DNA of 32,203 bases from an uncultured Clostridia bacterium (GCA_944391575.1 CALXUC010000019.1:1-32203), one strand, 5' to 3'. Shown: positions 16,755-24,866, counted from the stretch's first letter. Translations and numbers: made by a program. The notes: generated from the letters alone by a model not told the origin.

Positions 16755-16895
16755 GTTGCAATTCAGCGGGCATTTAAGTAAAAGCTTGATATATAGCTAT
16801 TTGCAAGTCAAGATCCGGATTGTGTCACCCTAGCTATGTTTTGACTAAAAATAGCTATATATCAAGCTTTTAGCAAGTATATCCTGAATTGTTAC
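16755..16895 (+). mobile_element. Family A hairpin element, copy A4 (141 bp, different arms)
   Basis: Perfect 23-bp arms at 16780-16802 and 16849-16871 have a sequence unlike the arms of A1-A3, but the core (GATCCGGATTGTG next to GCAAGTCAA) matches A3 in the same orientation. The ends are GTTGCAATTCAG and CTGAATTGTTAC (10 of 12 complementary). It directly follows element B1. Confidence 0.8.
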
Positions 16896-16962
16896 GGTGA
16901 TTTTGCAATGTTACTTAGGAAAACTTGCTATTTTTCCATTTATGTTGTAAAATAATTATGTG

Positions 16963-16968
16963 TATAAT
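16963..16968 (+). promoter_or_regulatory. Possible -10 (TATAAT) ahead of the kinase-like gene
   Basis: TATAAT lies 62 bp upstream of the ATG at 17031 in an otherwise AT-rich leader. No convincing -35 is found at 16-18 bp. Confidence 0.3.
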
Positions 16969-17030
16969 AAATTTAAAAATTAAGCATAAAATATAAATAG
17001 AAAAATTATAAGATAGAAAGCAGGTTTATT

Positions 17031-18668
17031 ATGATTAAAGTAAAATACAATAACAATATTTTAGAAGTAGATAAAGGAAAACGTATAAAAGAAGTATTAA
17101 AAAAAGAGATAGAAGAAAAAGACGCTATTGCTTGTATGTATAATAACGAAGTAAAGTCATTAAATGAAATATTAGAAGAGGACTGTGAAATACGTTTATT
17201 AAATTATTCAGATAAAGATGGCAAAAGAGTATATAATAGAGGCATCATTTATATAATGACAAAGGCTTTACAAGAAGTATACCCAGAAGCATTATTAACA
17301 GTTAATTATCAATTAGGAAGTGCTATGTTTTGCGAAATTGATAATATGGAAGTAACAGAAGAATTCATAAAAAATATTAAAAATAGAATGGATGAAATAA
17401 CTAAAAGTAATCTTCCTATCGAAAAGTCAACTATGACTAGATTAGAAGCTCAAAAATTTTATGAAGAAAATAAAACATTAAAAGGTATATTACAATTAGA
17501 TGTTAAGGAAAGAGAAAAAATTTCGTTATATTACTGTGATGGATTTTTCAATTACTTATATGGCGTATTACCAGTTTCTACAGGTGTTATAAAAACGTAT
17601 GATGTTCATAAATACCAAGATGGATTTTTAGTACTTTTCCCAGAATTAAATACTAATAAAAAAGTTGCAGATTATAAAGAAAGTAAAAAGCTTTTTAAAA
17701 CACTTGAAGAATATGAAGATTTGCATAAAATTTTAGGTGTACAAAGAATTTACAAATTAAATAAAAAAATAAGAGAAAATGAAATTGATAATTATATTTT
17801 ATTAGCAGAAGCTTTGCACGAAAAGAAAATCGCTAATATAGCAGATGAAATAGTTAAAAGAAAGAATGTAAAAGTAGTTTTAATAGCTGGACCTTCATCA
17901 TCAGGAAAAACAACATTTGCACAAAGATTAGGAATACAAATGAGATTAAATGGATTAAAACCAGTGACAATTTCAGTAGATAACTATTTTGTTGAAAGGG
18001 AAGATACTCCAAAAGATGAAAATGGTAATTATGATTTTGAGAGTATTGAAGCCATAGATTTAGAATTATTTAATAGACATTTGAAAAAATTATTAAATGG
18101 TGAAGAAATAAATATGCCAACATTTAATTTTGCTATAGGTCATAAAGAGTATAATGGTAAAAAATTAAAGTTAGAAGATGATAATGTTTTAGTAATAGAA
18201 GGAATACATTGTTTAAATGATAGATTAACTTATGATATTCCAAAAGAGCAAAAATTCAAAGTATATATAAGTGCGTTAACAGTATTAAATATAGATTACC
18301 ATAATAGAATTTCAACAACAGATACTAGATTAGTAAGAAGAATTGTAAGAGATAATCAATTTAGAGGATATTCTGCATTGCATACTTTAAAAATGTGGTA
18401 TTCTGTAAATAGAGGAGAAAGAAAACATATATTCCCATATCAAGAAGAAGCTGATGCAATGTTTAATTCTTCCTTAATATATGAATTAGCAGTTTTAAAA
18501 GATTATGCAGTTCCACTTTTAAAAGAAATAGACAGTTCAGTTCCAGAGTATTCAGAAGCTAAAAGATTATTAAATATGTTAAGCTTTTTTGAATCTATAA
18601 AAACAGATGTAATACCAAAAACTTCACTTTTAAAAGAATTTATAGGTGGAAGCGCTTTTAAAGAATAG
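17031..18668 (+). CDS. TGS-domain nucleoside (uridine) kinase-like protein
   Basis: The protein has 545 residues. The N-terminal part (1-65) resembles a TGS domain; residues 65-200 resemble the second additional domain of threonyl-tRNA synthetase (RGIIYIMTKALQEVYPEALL). The C-terminal part is a uridine-kinase-like P-loop NTPase: GPSSSGKTTFAQRL (about 286-299), the Asp-containing SVDNYFVEREDTPKDENGNYDFE and VIEGIHCLND. This domain order is a known family in Bacillota annotated as nucleoside kinase; its physiological substrate is uncertain. It is followed closely by the RNHCP gene (30 bp). Confidence 0.85.
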   Translation: MIKVKYNNNILEVDKGKRIKEVLKKEIEEKDAIACMYNNEVKSLNEILEEDCEIRLLNYSDKDGKRVYNRGIIYIMTKALQEVYPEALLTVNYQLGSAMFCEIDNMEVTEEFIKNIKNRMDEITKSNLPIEKSTMTRLEAQKFYEENKTLKGILQLDVKEREKISLYYCDGFFNYLYGVLPVSTGVIKTYDVHKYQDGFLVLFPELNTNKKVADYKESKKLFKTLEEYEDLHKILGVQRIYKLNKKIRENEIDNYILLAEALHEKKIANIADEIVKRKNVKVVLIAGPSSSGKTTFAQRLGIQMRLNGLKPVTISVDNYFVEREDTPKDENGNYDFESIEAIDLELFNRHLKKLLNGEEINMPTFNFAIGHKEYNGKKLKLEDDNVLVIEGIHCLNDRLTYDIPKEQKFKVYISALTVLNIDYHNRISTTDTRLVRRIVRDNQFRGYSALHTLKMWYSVNRGERKHIFPYQEEADAMFNSSLIYELAVLKDYAVPLLKEIDSSVPEYSEAKRLLNMLSFFESIKTDVIPKTSLLKEFIGGSAFKE

Positions 18669-18698
18669 TATATATAATTTTAGAAAGGAAAGTAGTAA

Positions 18699-19005
18699 AT
18701 GAAAAAATTTACTAAAGTAGATGAAGAATTTATATGTGAAAATTGCGGAGCTAAAGTAGAAAAATTAGGCTATACTTGTAGGAATCACTGTCCAAATTGT
18801 CTATACTCTAAACACGTAGATATTAATCCACGGAGATAGAGCAGAAGAGTGCCATGGATTATTAGAGCCAATAGGTTTAGAAATAGATTCAAAAAAAGGA
18901 TATGTAATAATATATAAATGTAAAAAATGCGGAGCAATTAGAAAAAATAAAGCGGCAGAGGATGATGATATGAAAAAAATAATAGAATTAAGCGCCAAGC
19001 ACTAA
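18699..19005 (+). CDS. RNHCP-domain zinc-ribbon protein, requires a +1 frameshift at 18828-18834
   Basis: The zero frame (18699-18839) gives 46 residues: a zinc-ribbon half with CENC and CRNHCPNC, then SKHVDINPRR and stop. Skipping the C at 18831 converts the end to SKHVDINPGDRAEECHGLLEP and continues 57 residues to the TAA at 19003-19005, including a second ribbon CKKCG and RKNK. The joined 101-residue product has the order expected of RNHCP-domain proteins (RNHCP, SKHVD, PGDR, ECHGLMEPIG-like). The site CCA CGG A is identical to the one in fabD. TAGAAAGGA at 18681-18689 sets the start. The role of the family is unknown; RNA or nucleic-acid binding is a guess from the ribbons. Confidence 0.85.
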
Positions 19006-19015
19006 AAATAGAAAT

Positions 19016-19044
19016 TTGACTAAAATGTATTTAAGTGATATAAT
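19016..19044 (+). promoter_or_regulatory. Consensus sigma-A promoter
   Basis: TTGACT at 19016-19021, a 17-bp spacer and TATAAT at 19039-19044 with TGA just before it (extended -10). It drives the small Cys-rich gene at 19075. Confidence 0.75.
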
Positions 19045-19074
19045 AGAAACATATTGAATACGGAGGTGTTACAT

Positions 19075-19176
19075 ATGGCAGATACATGTGGAGATTGCAG
19101 ATACTATGGAAAAAGTGGTTGCTCAAATCCTCAATATGATAGTGACCATAGACCTTGTTCAGATTTTAAAAAATAG
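19075..19176 (+). CDS. 33-residue Cys-rich small protein
   Basis: ATG at 19075 follows a strong RBS, CGGAGGTG (19061-19068), and a consensus promoter, and the ORF ends before a terminator, so this is a complete one-gene unit. The product has four Cys in the pattern CGDC...GCSNP...PCSDF, which could bind a metal ion. The Cys-x2-Cys...Cys...Cys order resembles small domains with a DCRYYGKSGCSNP-type motif. Function unknown. Confidence 0.8.
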   Translation: MADTCGDCRYYGKSGCSNPQYDSDHRPCSDFKK

Positions 19177-19182
19177 AATAAT

Positions 19183-19208
19183 AAGCTCTAGTTTTTACTA
19201 GGGCTTTT
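19183..19208 (+). terminator. Rho-independent terminator
   Basis: AAGCTCTAGT (19183-19192) pairs with ACTAGGGCTT (19197-19206), one wobble, T4 loop and short T tail. It closes the small Cys-rich gene unit. Confidence 0.8.
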
Positions 19209-19288
19209 AAAATTTTAGAATAGTCTTGTAAAAAGTAAAAATATATGGTAATATAAATGGGAAAAAGTAAAAAAATAGGGAGAAAAAC

Positions 19289-20866
19289 ATGAAAAATATT
19301 TTAAATAAACATAAGGTAAAATTAATTTTTATAATAATTTTAATATTTCAAGTAATAGCAATAATATATGCAGCATCACAAAGAGTACATTTACATATGG
19401 ATGAATACTTATCTTTTGGATTTATTAGTAGTAAAGATATGTATATAAGTGCAAAAGAAGACTTTTTTAATACATGGCATACTAACGATTATTTCTATGA
19501 ATATTTGGAGATTAACGAAGACGAAGTTGAAGATTTTACACCTGTATATGAAAATCAAAAGAACGATGTTCATCCTCCATTATATTATTTGTTATTAAGA
19601 ACTTTCAATAATTTTTCAATAGATAATTTTACGATATGGTTTGCCATAGCGTTAAATGTAATATTATTCATAATATCTATGTGCCTAGTGTATTTAATAG
19701 GCAAAAAAATATTCAAAAACGAAAAGTATACTTTACTATTGTGTTTTATAGTAGGATTTAATATAGGAATAATACAAATGGCAATATATATAAGGATGTA
19801 TCAATTATTAATATTATGCGGTTTACTATTATTATATTGGCATTTATGTTATGGAAATAAGGAAAAACTGGAATTTAAAGATTGCCTGAAATTATCACTA
19901 ATAGTTGTTGCGGGCTTTTTAACACATTATTATTTTATAATATTCCTTGCAACACTATATCTTGTATATTTTATACAAAGAATAAGAGATAAGAAATTTA
20001 AAAACTTAATAAAATATACTTTATCCTTAATATTAGCAGTAGCAATAGCAACGGTTATATTTCCATATTGGATAAACCATATGTTCTCTAGTGGAAGGGG
20101 AAAAGAAGCTTATAACTTTTTATTAATAAGACCTTTGTATTTAGGGACTCTATTATATGAAGGTTTTATAGTTTTAGCTAAACGAGGTTTTAATTATACA
20201 TTATATGCGTTTTTATTAATTATATTAATATTTATGATTCTTACAATTTATTATAAGTTAAAAAATAAAGATAAGTTACCAAAAGATCGCAATATAGTAT
20301 ATGTTTTATATCCAACTTTGCTTTATTTTGTAATAATATTGTTTATTATACCTTATGGAGAAATAAGATATTTTTCTATAATTTTAGTAAATATAATAAT
20401 TTTATTGTTATATTATTTAAAGAAATTTGGAGAATATGTCTTAAAAAATGAAAAATCTTGTTTTAATATTATTTCAATTATATGCTTACTTACTACTTTT
20501 ATAAATCTTTTAAATATTAACGATAATTTGTATACGTACAAAGATAATAGAAACGCTTTGGAAAATATAGACGACACTTGTAGTTTAATATACGTTTATG
20601 GTGATAAAAAAGGTGCGTGGTACGATTCGTATGTAGTATTTTTGAAATATAAAAATAGTATTATTTTAGAATATAATGAAAATATAGTAGAAGATATTAG
20701 TAATGTGATTAAGGAGAAAAATTTAAAATCGAATGAATATGTCATTGGCACAGATAAGGCTGTGTATATAGATTTAAGAGAAAAGTTATTATCTACTCCA
20801 GAATATGAAAATTTAGAATTTTCTTATTATATTGGAAGAAGTGGCTTCTTGCAAAATTTATGTTAA
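19289..20866 (+). CDS. GT-C fold membrane glycosyltransferase (ArnT/PMT-like, family 39-like)
   Basis: The protein has 525 residues with about ten hydrophobic segments. An N-terminal membrane helix (about 10-30) is followed by HLHMDEYLSFGF, where the acidic pair is in the position of the catalytic Asp/Glu of polyprenyl-phosphate-dependent GT-C enzymes, then an extracytoplasmic loop with VHPPLYYLLLR. A hydrophilic C-terminal part (about 425-525) lies outside the membrane region. It probably moves a sugar from a lipid carrier onto a surface polymer or protein; the acceptor is unknown. Element B2 begins inside its last codons and supplies the TAA stop (see findings). Confidence 0.75.
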   Translation: MKNILNKHKVKLIFIIILIFQVIAIIYAASQRVHLHMDEYLSFGFISSKDMYISAKEDFFNTWHTNDYFYEYLEINEDEVEDFTPVYENQKNDVHPPLYYLLLRTFNNFSIDNFTIWFAIALNVILFIISMCLVYLIGKKIFKNEKYTLLLCFIVGFNIGIIQMAIYIRMYQLLILCGLLLLYWHLCYGNKEKLEFKDCLKLSLIVVAGFLTHYYFIIFLATLYLVYFIQRIRDKKFKNLIKYTLSLILAVAIATVIFPYWINHMFSSGRGKEAYNFLLIRPLYLGTLLYEGFIVLAKRGFNYTLYAFLLIILIFMILTIYYKLKNKDKLPKDRNIVYVLYPTLLYFVIILFIIPYGEIRYFSIILVNIIILLLYYLKKFGEYVLKNEKSCFNIISIICLLTTFINLLNINDNLYTYKDNRNALENIDDTCSLIYVYGDKKGAWYDSYVVFLKYKNSIILEYNENIVEDISNVIKEKNLKSNEYVIGTDKAVYIDLREKLLSTPEYENLEFSYYIGRSGFLQNLC

Positions 20867-21115
20867 AGAATAATGGTCATTCTATTAAATCATTAGAAAA
20901 TACTAGTATAAAATAGTAAATCTCGGTTTGCAAAAATATAAAGAAATTCTAAAGTTTAATTACAGGAACCTTTCACTTAGTCCTCGCTTAGGCTCGACGT
21001 GAACATTCCCTATAATTAAACTTAAGAATTTCTAATATATTTTTACTGCACATTCGATTTATATTTTATACTAGTATTTTCTAATGATTATAGATTTTAC
21101 CTATTATCTTGTAAC
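20862..21115 (+). mobile_element. Family B hairpin element, copy B2 (254 bp, inverted, 9-bp target duplication)
   Basis: It is inverted relative to B1 and B3: the apical conserved block reads CACTTAGTCCTCGCTTAGGC and the asymmetric loop is TCTCGGTTTGC against GCACATTCGA. The ends are GTTAAAGAATAATGG and CTATTATCTTGTAAC. It is flanked by an exact 9-bp direct repeat AAAATTTAT (20853-20861, 21116-21124). It lies between the GT-C gene and asp23. Confidence 0.85.
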
Positions 21116-21144
21116 AAAATTTATAAAAAAATTTAAAAAAAGTG

Positions 21145-21173
21145 TTGTAAAAATTTAAATAAATTGATATACT
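21145..21173 (+). promoter_or_regulatory. Putative sigma-A promoter for the asp23 operon
   Basis: TTGTAA at 21145-21150, 17-bp spacer, TATACT at 21168-21173 preceded by TGA (extended -10). It lies 49 bp before the asp23 ATG. Confidence 0.6.
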
Positions 21174-21222
21174 ATTAACATCAAAAATAAAAAAATAAAT
21201 AAAATTAATTAGGAGGTTTTTT

Positions 21223-21669
21223 ATGGAAAATCAAAATTTAGAAGAACAAAAAAATAATGAATTAGAAGTTGCTCAAACAAATATGCAAGGTGGAGCAGAA
21301 AGTGGTATTAAAATATCAGACGACGTTGTAGCTGTTATTGCCGGAATAGCAGTATCTGAAGTTAAAGGTGTAAGCGGAATGTCTGGAGGATTTGCTGGAG
21401 GTATTTCAGAAGTTTTAAGTGGTAAAAAGAATATGGCAAAAGGAATTAAAGTAGAATCAAATGAAAAAGATACAAAAATCGATGTTAATATTATTGTAGA
21501 ATACGGAGTAAGAATTCCTGATGTGGCTTTTGAAATTCAAAATAGAGTAAAAAAATCAGTTGAAACAATGACAGGTTTAAAAGTATCTGCTGTTAATGTT
21601 CATGTTCAAGGAGTTAAAACTGATATAGATGACACAAAAGACACACAAAATCCATCAAGTGAAGCATAA
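21223..21669 (+). CDS. Asp23/Gls24 family envelope stress protein
   Basis: The protein has 148 residues. An acidic, Asn/Gln-rich N-terminus precedes the Asp23 domain: IKISDDVVAVIAGIAVSEVKGVSGM, then DVNIIVEYGVRIPDVAFEIQNRVKKSVETMTGLKVSAVNVHVQGV. Family members are membrane-associated through AmaP and linked to alkaline or envelope stress. RBS AGGAGG. The next two genes encode AmaP-like and DUF2273 partners, so the set probably forms one envelope complex. Confidence 0.92.
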   Translation: MENQNLEEQKNNELEVAQTNMQGGAESGIKISDDVVAVIAGIAVSEVKGVSGMSGGFAGGISEVLSGKKNMAKGIKVESNEKDTKIDVNIIVEYGVRIPDVAFEIQNRVKKSVETMTGLKVSAVNVHVQGVKTDIDDTKDTQNPSSEA

Positions 21670-21714
21670 TAATAACAGAATTTGAAATTTTTATGAAGAA
21701 ATGAGGTAATAAGT

Positions 21715-22272
21715 ATGAACTTATTAAAAGAAATAACATTAACAATATTTTCTTTCCTTTTAATAGCTATGGCATTAGTATATAGTGTAATATTATTAGG
21801 TTGGGCTGATATAGATTTCTTAATAGATATGCATAACCATATAATGAATACAGCAAATATAAGATATGTATTATTAGCAATAAATATTTTAGTAATGATA
21901 TTTGCTTTATTAGCTGTTTTTGGTGGCCCAAGCAAAAAAGAAACTAGAAAAACAGGTGTATTGTTAGAAAACGAAAAAGGAAAATTATTAATTTCAAAAG
22001 AAACTTTAGAAAACTTAGTAAACAGTGTTTTAAAAGGATTTGAAAATGTTCACATGAATGCTATAAGAACAGAATTAGATGAAGACTCTAAATTAAATGT
22101 AAATATTTCTATTAGTGTTGGTGAAAATGTAGTTATTAAAGAATTATCAAATGCTATACAAAATCAAGTAAAAGAAACTATAAAGAAAGCTTCTGATTTA
22201 GAAGTAAAAAATGTTAATATAAGTATAAGAGGAATTCTTGAAGAGAAAAAAACAGTAGATAGTATTAAATAA
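21715..22272 (+). CDS. amaP: Alkaline shock response membrane anchor protein, AmaP-like
   Basis: The protein has 185 residues. Two hydrophobic segments (about 8-28 and 48-68) are followed by a cytoplasmic Asp23-like domain (GKLLISKETLENLVNSVLKGFENVH ... KNVNISIRGI). In the family this anchors Asp23 at the membrane. It sits 45 bp after asp23 and 27 bp before the DUF2273 gene. Confidence 0.88.
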   Translation: MNLLKEITLTIFSFLLIAMALVYSVILLGWADIDFLIDMHNHIMNTANIRYVLLAINILVMIFALLAVFGGPSKKETRKTGVLLENEKGKLLISKETLENLVNSVLKGFENVHMNAIRTELDEDSKLNVNISISVGENVVIKELSNAIQNQVKETIKKASDLEVKNVNISIRGILEEKKTVDSIK

Positions 22273-22299
22273 GTGCTTTAATGTAGGAGGTTTTATAGA

Positions 22300-22503
22300 A
22301 TGGATAGTTTCAAACAATTTTTAAAAGATTATTCTGGTGCAATAATTGGTGCAATAATCGCAATATTAATTTTAGTAACAAGATTATATGAATTAGTAAT
22401 ATGGATTATTATGATTTGTATAGGCGTGTTTGTAGGAAATTATGTTCAACATAATAAAAGTATGGTAAAAGAAAAAATTAAAAGATTTATAGATAGGTTA
22501 TAA
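22300..22503 (+). CDS. DUF2273 small membrane protein
   Basis: The protein has 67 residues with two adjacent membrane segments (about 12-27 and 30-48) and a basic tail. It matches the small protein regularly found with Asp23 and AmaP in Bacillota. AGGAGG lies 8-10 nt upstream. Function beyond membrane association is unknown. Confidence 0.85.
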   Translation: MDSFKQFLKDYSGAIIGAIIAILILVTRLYELVIWIIMICIGVFVGNYVQHNKSMVKEKIKRFIDRL

Positions 22504-22525
22504 AGATTTTATTTGTTTAGGATTA

Positions 22526-22558
22526 GAAACGACCTATTAAATAAAGGTCGTTTCATAA
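22526..22558 (+). terminator. Hairpin terminator after DUF2273
   Basis: GAAACGACCT (22526-22535) pairs perfectly with AGGTCGTTTC (22545-22554), followed by ATAATTTTT. The T run is not immediate, so termination may be partial, which fits continued expression of nusB downstream. Confidence 0.65.
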
Positions 22559-22616
22559 TTTTTGTATAGTAAACTTAAATAATAAAAGTAATAATATGTG
22601 GGGGTTAATTATAGAA

Positions 22617-23033
22617 ATGAATAGAACTACAATGCGAGAAAATGCATTTAAATGTTTATACGAGGTAGAAGTACAAAACGATATATCTGAAGAGCATATA
22701 AAAATGTTCTTTGAAAATAATAATATAGAAGATGAAGAAGTAAAAGAATATATATTAGATATAATAAATGGAGTATCAAGTAGAAAAGATGAAATAATAA
22801 ATATTATATCAGCACATTTAATAGATTCTTGGAAATATGAAAGAGTTTCTAAAGTAAATAAAACTTTATTAAAACTAGCAATATATGAAATGTTATACAA
22901 AAAAATAGATTTTAAAATAATAATAAACGAAGTTGTTGAACTAGCTAAAAGATATAGTGAAGTTTCAGCACCAAGTTTTATAAATGGCGTTTTAGCAAAC
23001 GTTGTTAAGAATTATAAATTAAGTATAAAATAA
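22617..23033 (+). CDS. nusB: Transcription antitermination factor NusB
   Basis: The protein has 138 residues. It begins MNRTTMRENAFKCLYEVEV and ends INGVLANVVKN, as in NusB, which acts with NusE in rRNA antitermination. An in-frame ATG at 22596 has no RBS; a G-rich stretch at 22597-22602 lies upstream of the ATG at 22617, somewhat distant. The stop (23031-23033) lies within the target-site repeat of element A3. Confidence 0.9.
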   Translation: MNRTTMRENAFKCLYEVEVQNDISEEHIKMFFENNNIEDEEVKEYILDIINGVSSRKDEIINIISAHLIDSWKYERVSKVNKTLLKLAIYEMLYKKIDFKIIINEVVELAKRYSEVSAPSFINGVLANVVKNYKLSIK

Positions 23034-23035
23034 AA

Positions 23036-23190
23036 GTTACAATTTACAACCTTTATTATAAAACATATTAAAGTACTTATATATTAATATTTTGCAATCA
23101 AAGACCCGGATTGTTTGCCTTAAGCTTGTTTTTTGATAAAAAATATTAATATATAAGTACACTAATATGTATTTAGATGTAAATTGTAAC
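23036..23190 (+). mobile_element. Family A hairpin element, copy A3 (155 bp, inverted)
   Basis: The terminal inverted repeats GTTACAATTTACA (23036-23048) and TGTAAATTGTAAC (23178-23190) are exact, as are 21-bp inner arms at 23073-23093 and 23140-23160. The core is the reverse complement of A1 (CAATCAAAGACCCGGATTG). Flanks AAATAAAA (23028-23035) and AAATAAAT (23191-23198) look like a target duplication with one change. It lies between nusB and xseA. Confidence 0.88.
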
Positions 23191-23229
23191 AAATAAATTA
23201 ATAAAAATAATTTTTAGAAAGTGAAAGTT

Positions 23230-24435
23230 ATGAATATAAAACCTATAAGTGTAACAGAATTAAATCTTTATATTAAAGATAAAATAAATAAAGATGAATT
23301 TTTAAATAACGTTTATATAAAAGGTGAAATTTCTAATTTTAAACATCATTATACAGGTCATATGTACTTTACATTGAAAGATGAAAAGTCACTTATAAAA
23401 TGTATAATGTTTAAATCTTCAACCGAAAGATTAAATTTTACTCCTAAAGACGGTATGAAAGTAAGAGTTTTTGGAACTGTTGCTGTTTTTGAGAGAGATG
23501 GAGTTTATCAAATATATTGTAAAGCAATGGAAGAAGACGGATTAGGAGATTTATATCAAAAGTATGAAGAGTTAAAAAATAAATTAGAAAAAAAAGGTTT
23601 GTTTGACTCAATACATAAAAAAAGAATTCCATTTATGCCAAAAGTAATAGGAGTTTTAACTTCAAGTACAGGTTCAGTTATTAGAGATATAATTAATGTT
23701 TCTACTAGGAGAAATCCAAATGTATATATTAGGTTATTACCAGTACCTGTTCAAGGAAGTGGGGCAGAAAAGGAAATTGCAAAAGCAATAGAGATTATGA
23801 ATGAAAAGAAATTAGCAGACGTAATAATATTAGCAAGAGGAGGAGGCTCCTTAGAAGATTTATGGCCATTCAATGAAGAAATTGTTGCAGAGGCTATATA
23901 TAATTCTAACATACCGATTATTTCTGCTGTAGGTCACGAGACAGATTTTACAATAGCAGACTTTGTTGCAGATTTAAGAGCTCCAACACCTTCAGCAGCA
24001 GCAGAATTAGCTGTTAAAGATATGAGGGACATAAATGAAAAATTAATGAATTATAATAAGAGATATAAGCTAGCATTAAATAAAAAAGTAGAATTTATGA
24101 AATTAAGATTTGAAAAAGTAATGAATAGAAGAGCTTACACTAATCCTTTGCAACGAATACAAGACGAATATGTAAGATTAGATAAAGTTATGAAAAATAT
24201 AGAAATTTCGATTATAAAGCAAGAAAAAGAATTAAGAGTAAAAACTATAGAATTAATAACTAAAATAGATTCATTAAGCCCTTTAAAAATATTAACAAGA
24301 GGATATGTAGTGGCAGAAAAAGAAGGAAATATAGTAAAATCTGTAGATGATATAAAGCTTAATGACGATATTAATGTTACTTTTTCAGATGGAAAAGTGA
24401 AAGCTAATGTAAAAGAAATTTTAAAAAATAAGTAG
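23230..24435 (+). CDS. xseA: Exodeoxyribonuclease VII large subunit
   Basis: The protein has 401 residues. An N-terminal OB-fold (about 1-100) is followed by the catalytic domain: PKVIGVLTSSTGSVIRDI, IILARGGGSLEDLWPFNEE and ISAVGHETDFTIADFVADLRAPTPSAAAEL, then a coiled coil and a short C-terminal strand region. I start it at the ATG at 23230, after AGAAAGTGA, rather than GTG at 23221, which lies inside that RBS. The gene is 33 bp before xseB. Confidence 0.95.
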   Translation: MNIKPISVTELNLYIKDKINKDEFLNNVYIKGEISNFKHHYTGHMYFTLKDEKSLIKCIMFKSSTERLNFTPKDGMKVRVFGTVAVFERDGVYQIYCKAMEEDGLGDLYQKYEELKNKLEKKGLFDSIHKKRIPFMPKVIGVLTSSTGSVIRDIINVSTRRNPNVYIRLLPVPVQGSGAEKEIAKAIEIMNEKKLADVIILARGGGSLEDLWPFNEEIVAEAIYNSNIPIISAVGHETDFTIADFVADLRAPTPSAAAELAVKDMRDINEKLMNYNKRYKLALNKKVEFMKLRFEKVMNRRAYTNPLQRIQDEYVRLDKVMKNIEISIIKQEKELRVKTIELITKIDSLSPLKILTRGYVVAEKEGNIVKSVDDIKLNDDINVTFSDGKVKANVKEILKNK

Positions 24436-24468
24436 TAATAAAGATATTTTTAGAAAGGTATAGAAATA

Positions 24469-24690
24469 ATGGAACAAGATTTTAATTTTGAAGACGCTAT
24501 TGCAGAATTAGAAAAAATAGCTCAAGAACTCGAAAATGGAAAATTAAATTTAGATGAGGCAATAAAAAAGTTTGAAGTTGGTATGGAGTTATCTAAAAAA
24601 TGTACAGATTATTTAGAAAATGCAGAAAAAAAGATAAATGTTTTAGTAGAAAAAAATGGTGAACTTGTTGAAGAAAAGTTTGAAAATTAA
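24469..24690 (+). CDS. xseB: Exodeoxyribonuclease VII small subunit
   Basis: The protein has 73 residues. It matches XseB: FEDAIAELEKIAQELENGKLNLDEAIKKFEVGMEL, then a short helix and tail. It partners the xseA product encoded immediately upstream. AGAAAGG lies upstream of the ATG. Confidence 0.95.
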   Translation: MEQDFNFEDAIAELEKIAQELENGKLNLDEAIKKFEVGMELSKKCTDYLENAEKKINVLVEKNGELVEEKFEN

Positions 24691-24719
24691 AAGTATATAT
24701 AAAAAGGGTAATAAAAAAT

Positions 24720-24779
24720 ATTACAATTCAGTAAAAATTTTGTAAAAACTCGCTATATAGCTATTTTTAGTTAAAATTG
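24720..24779 (+). repeat. Half-remnant of a family A element (A5)
   Basis: ATTACAATTCAG (24720-24731) and CTATATAGCTATTTTTAG (24753-24770) match one end and arm of element A4 (reverse strand), at similar spacing. The partner arm is not recognisable downstream, so the copy looks truncated or decayed. The remaining gap to the next gene (24780-24866) shows nothing else I can name. Confidence 0.55.
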
Positions 24780-24866
24780 TAACTACAATAAATTATATTT
24801 CGGCTTGTTATAGTTTTGTAAAAGTAGACGGTGACTTCTTTTTAAAGGAAAGGATAATATTTAAAA

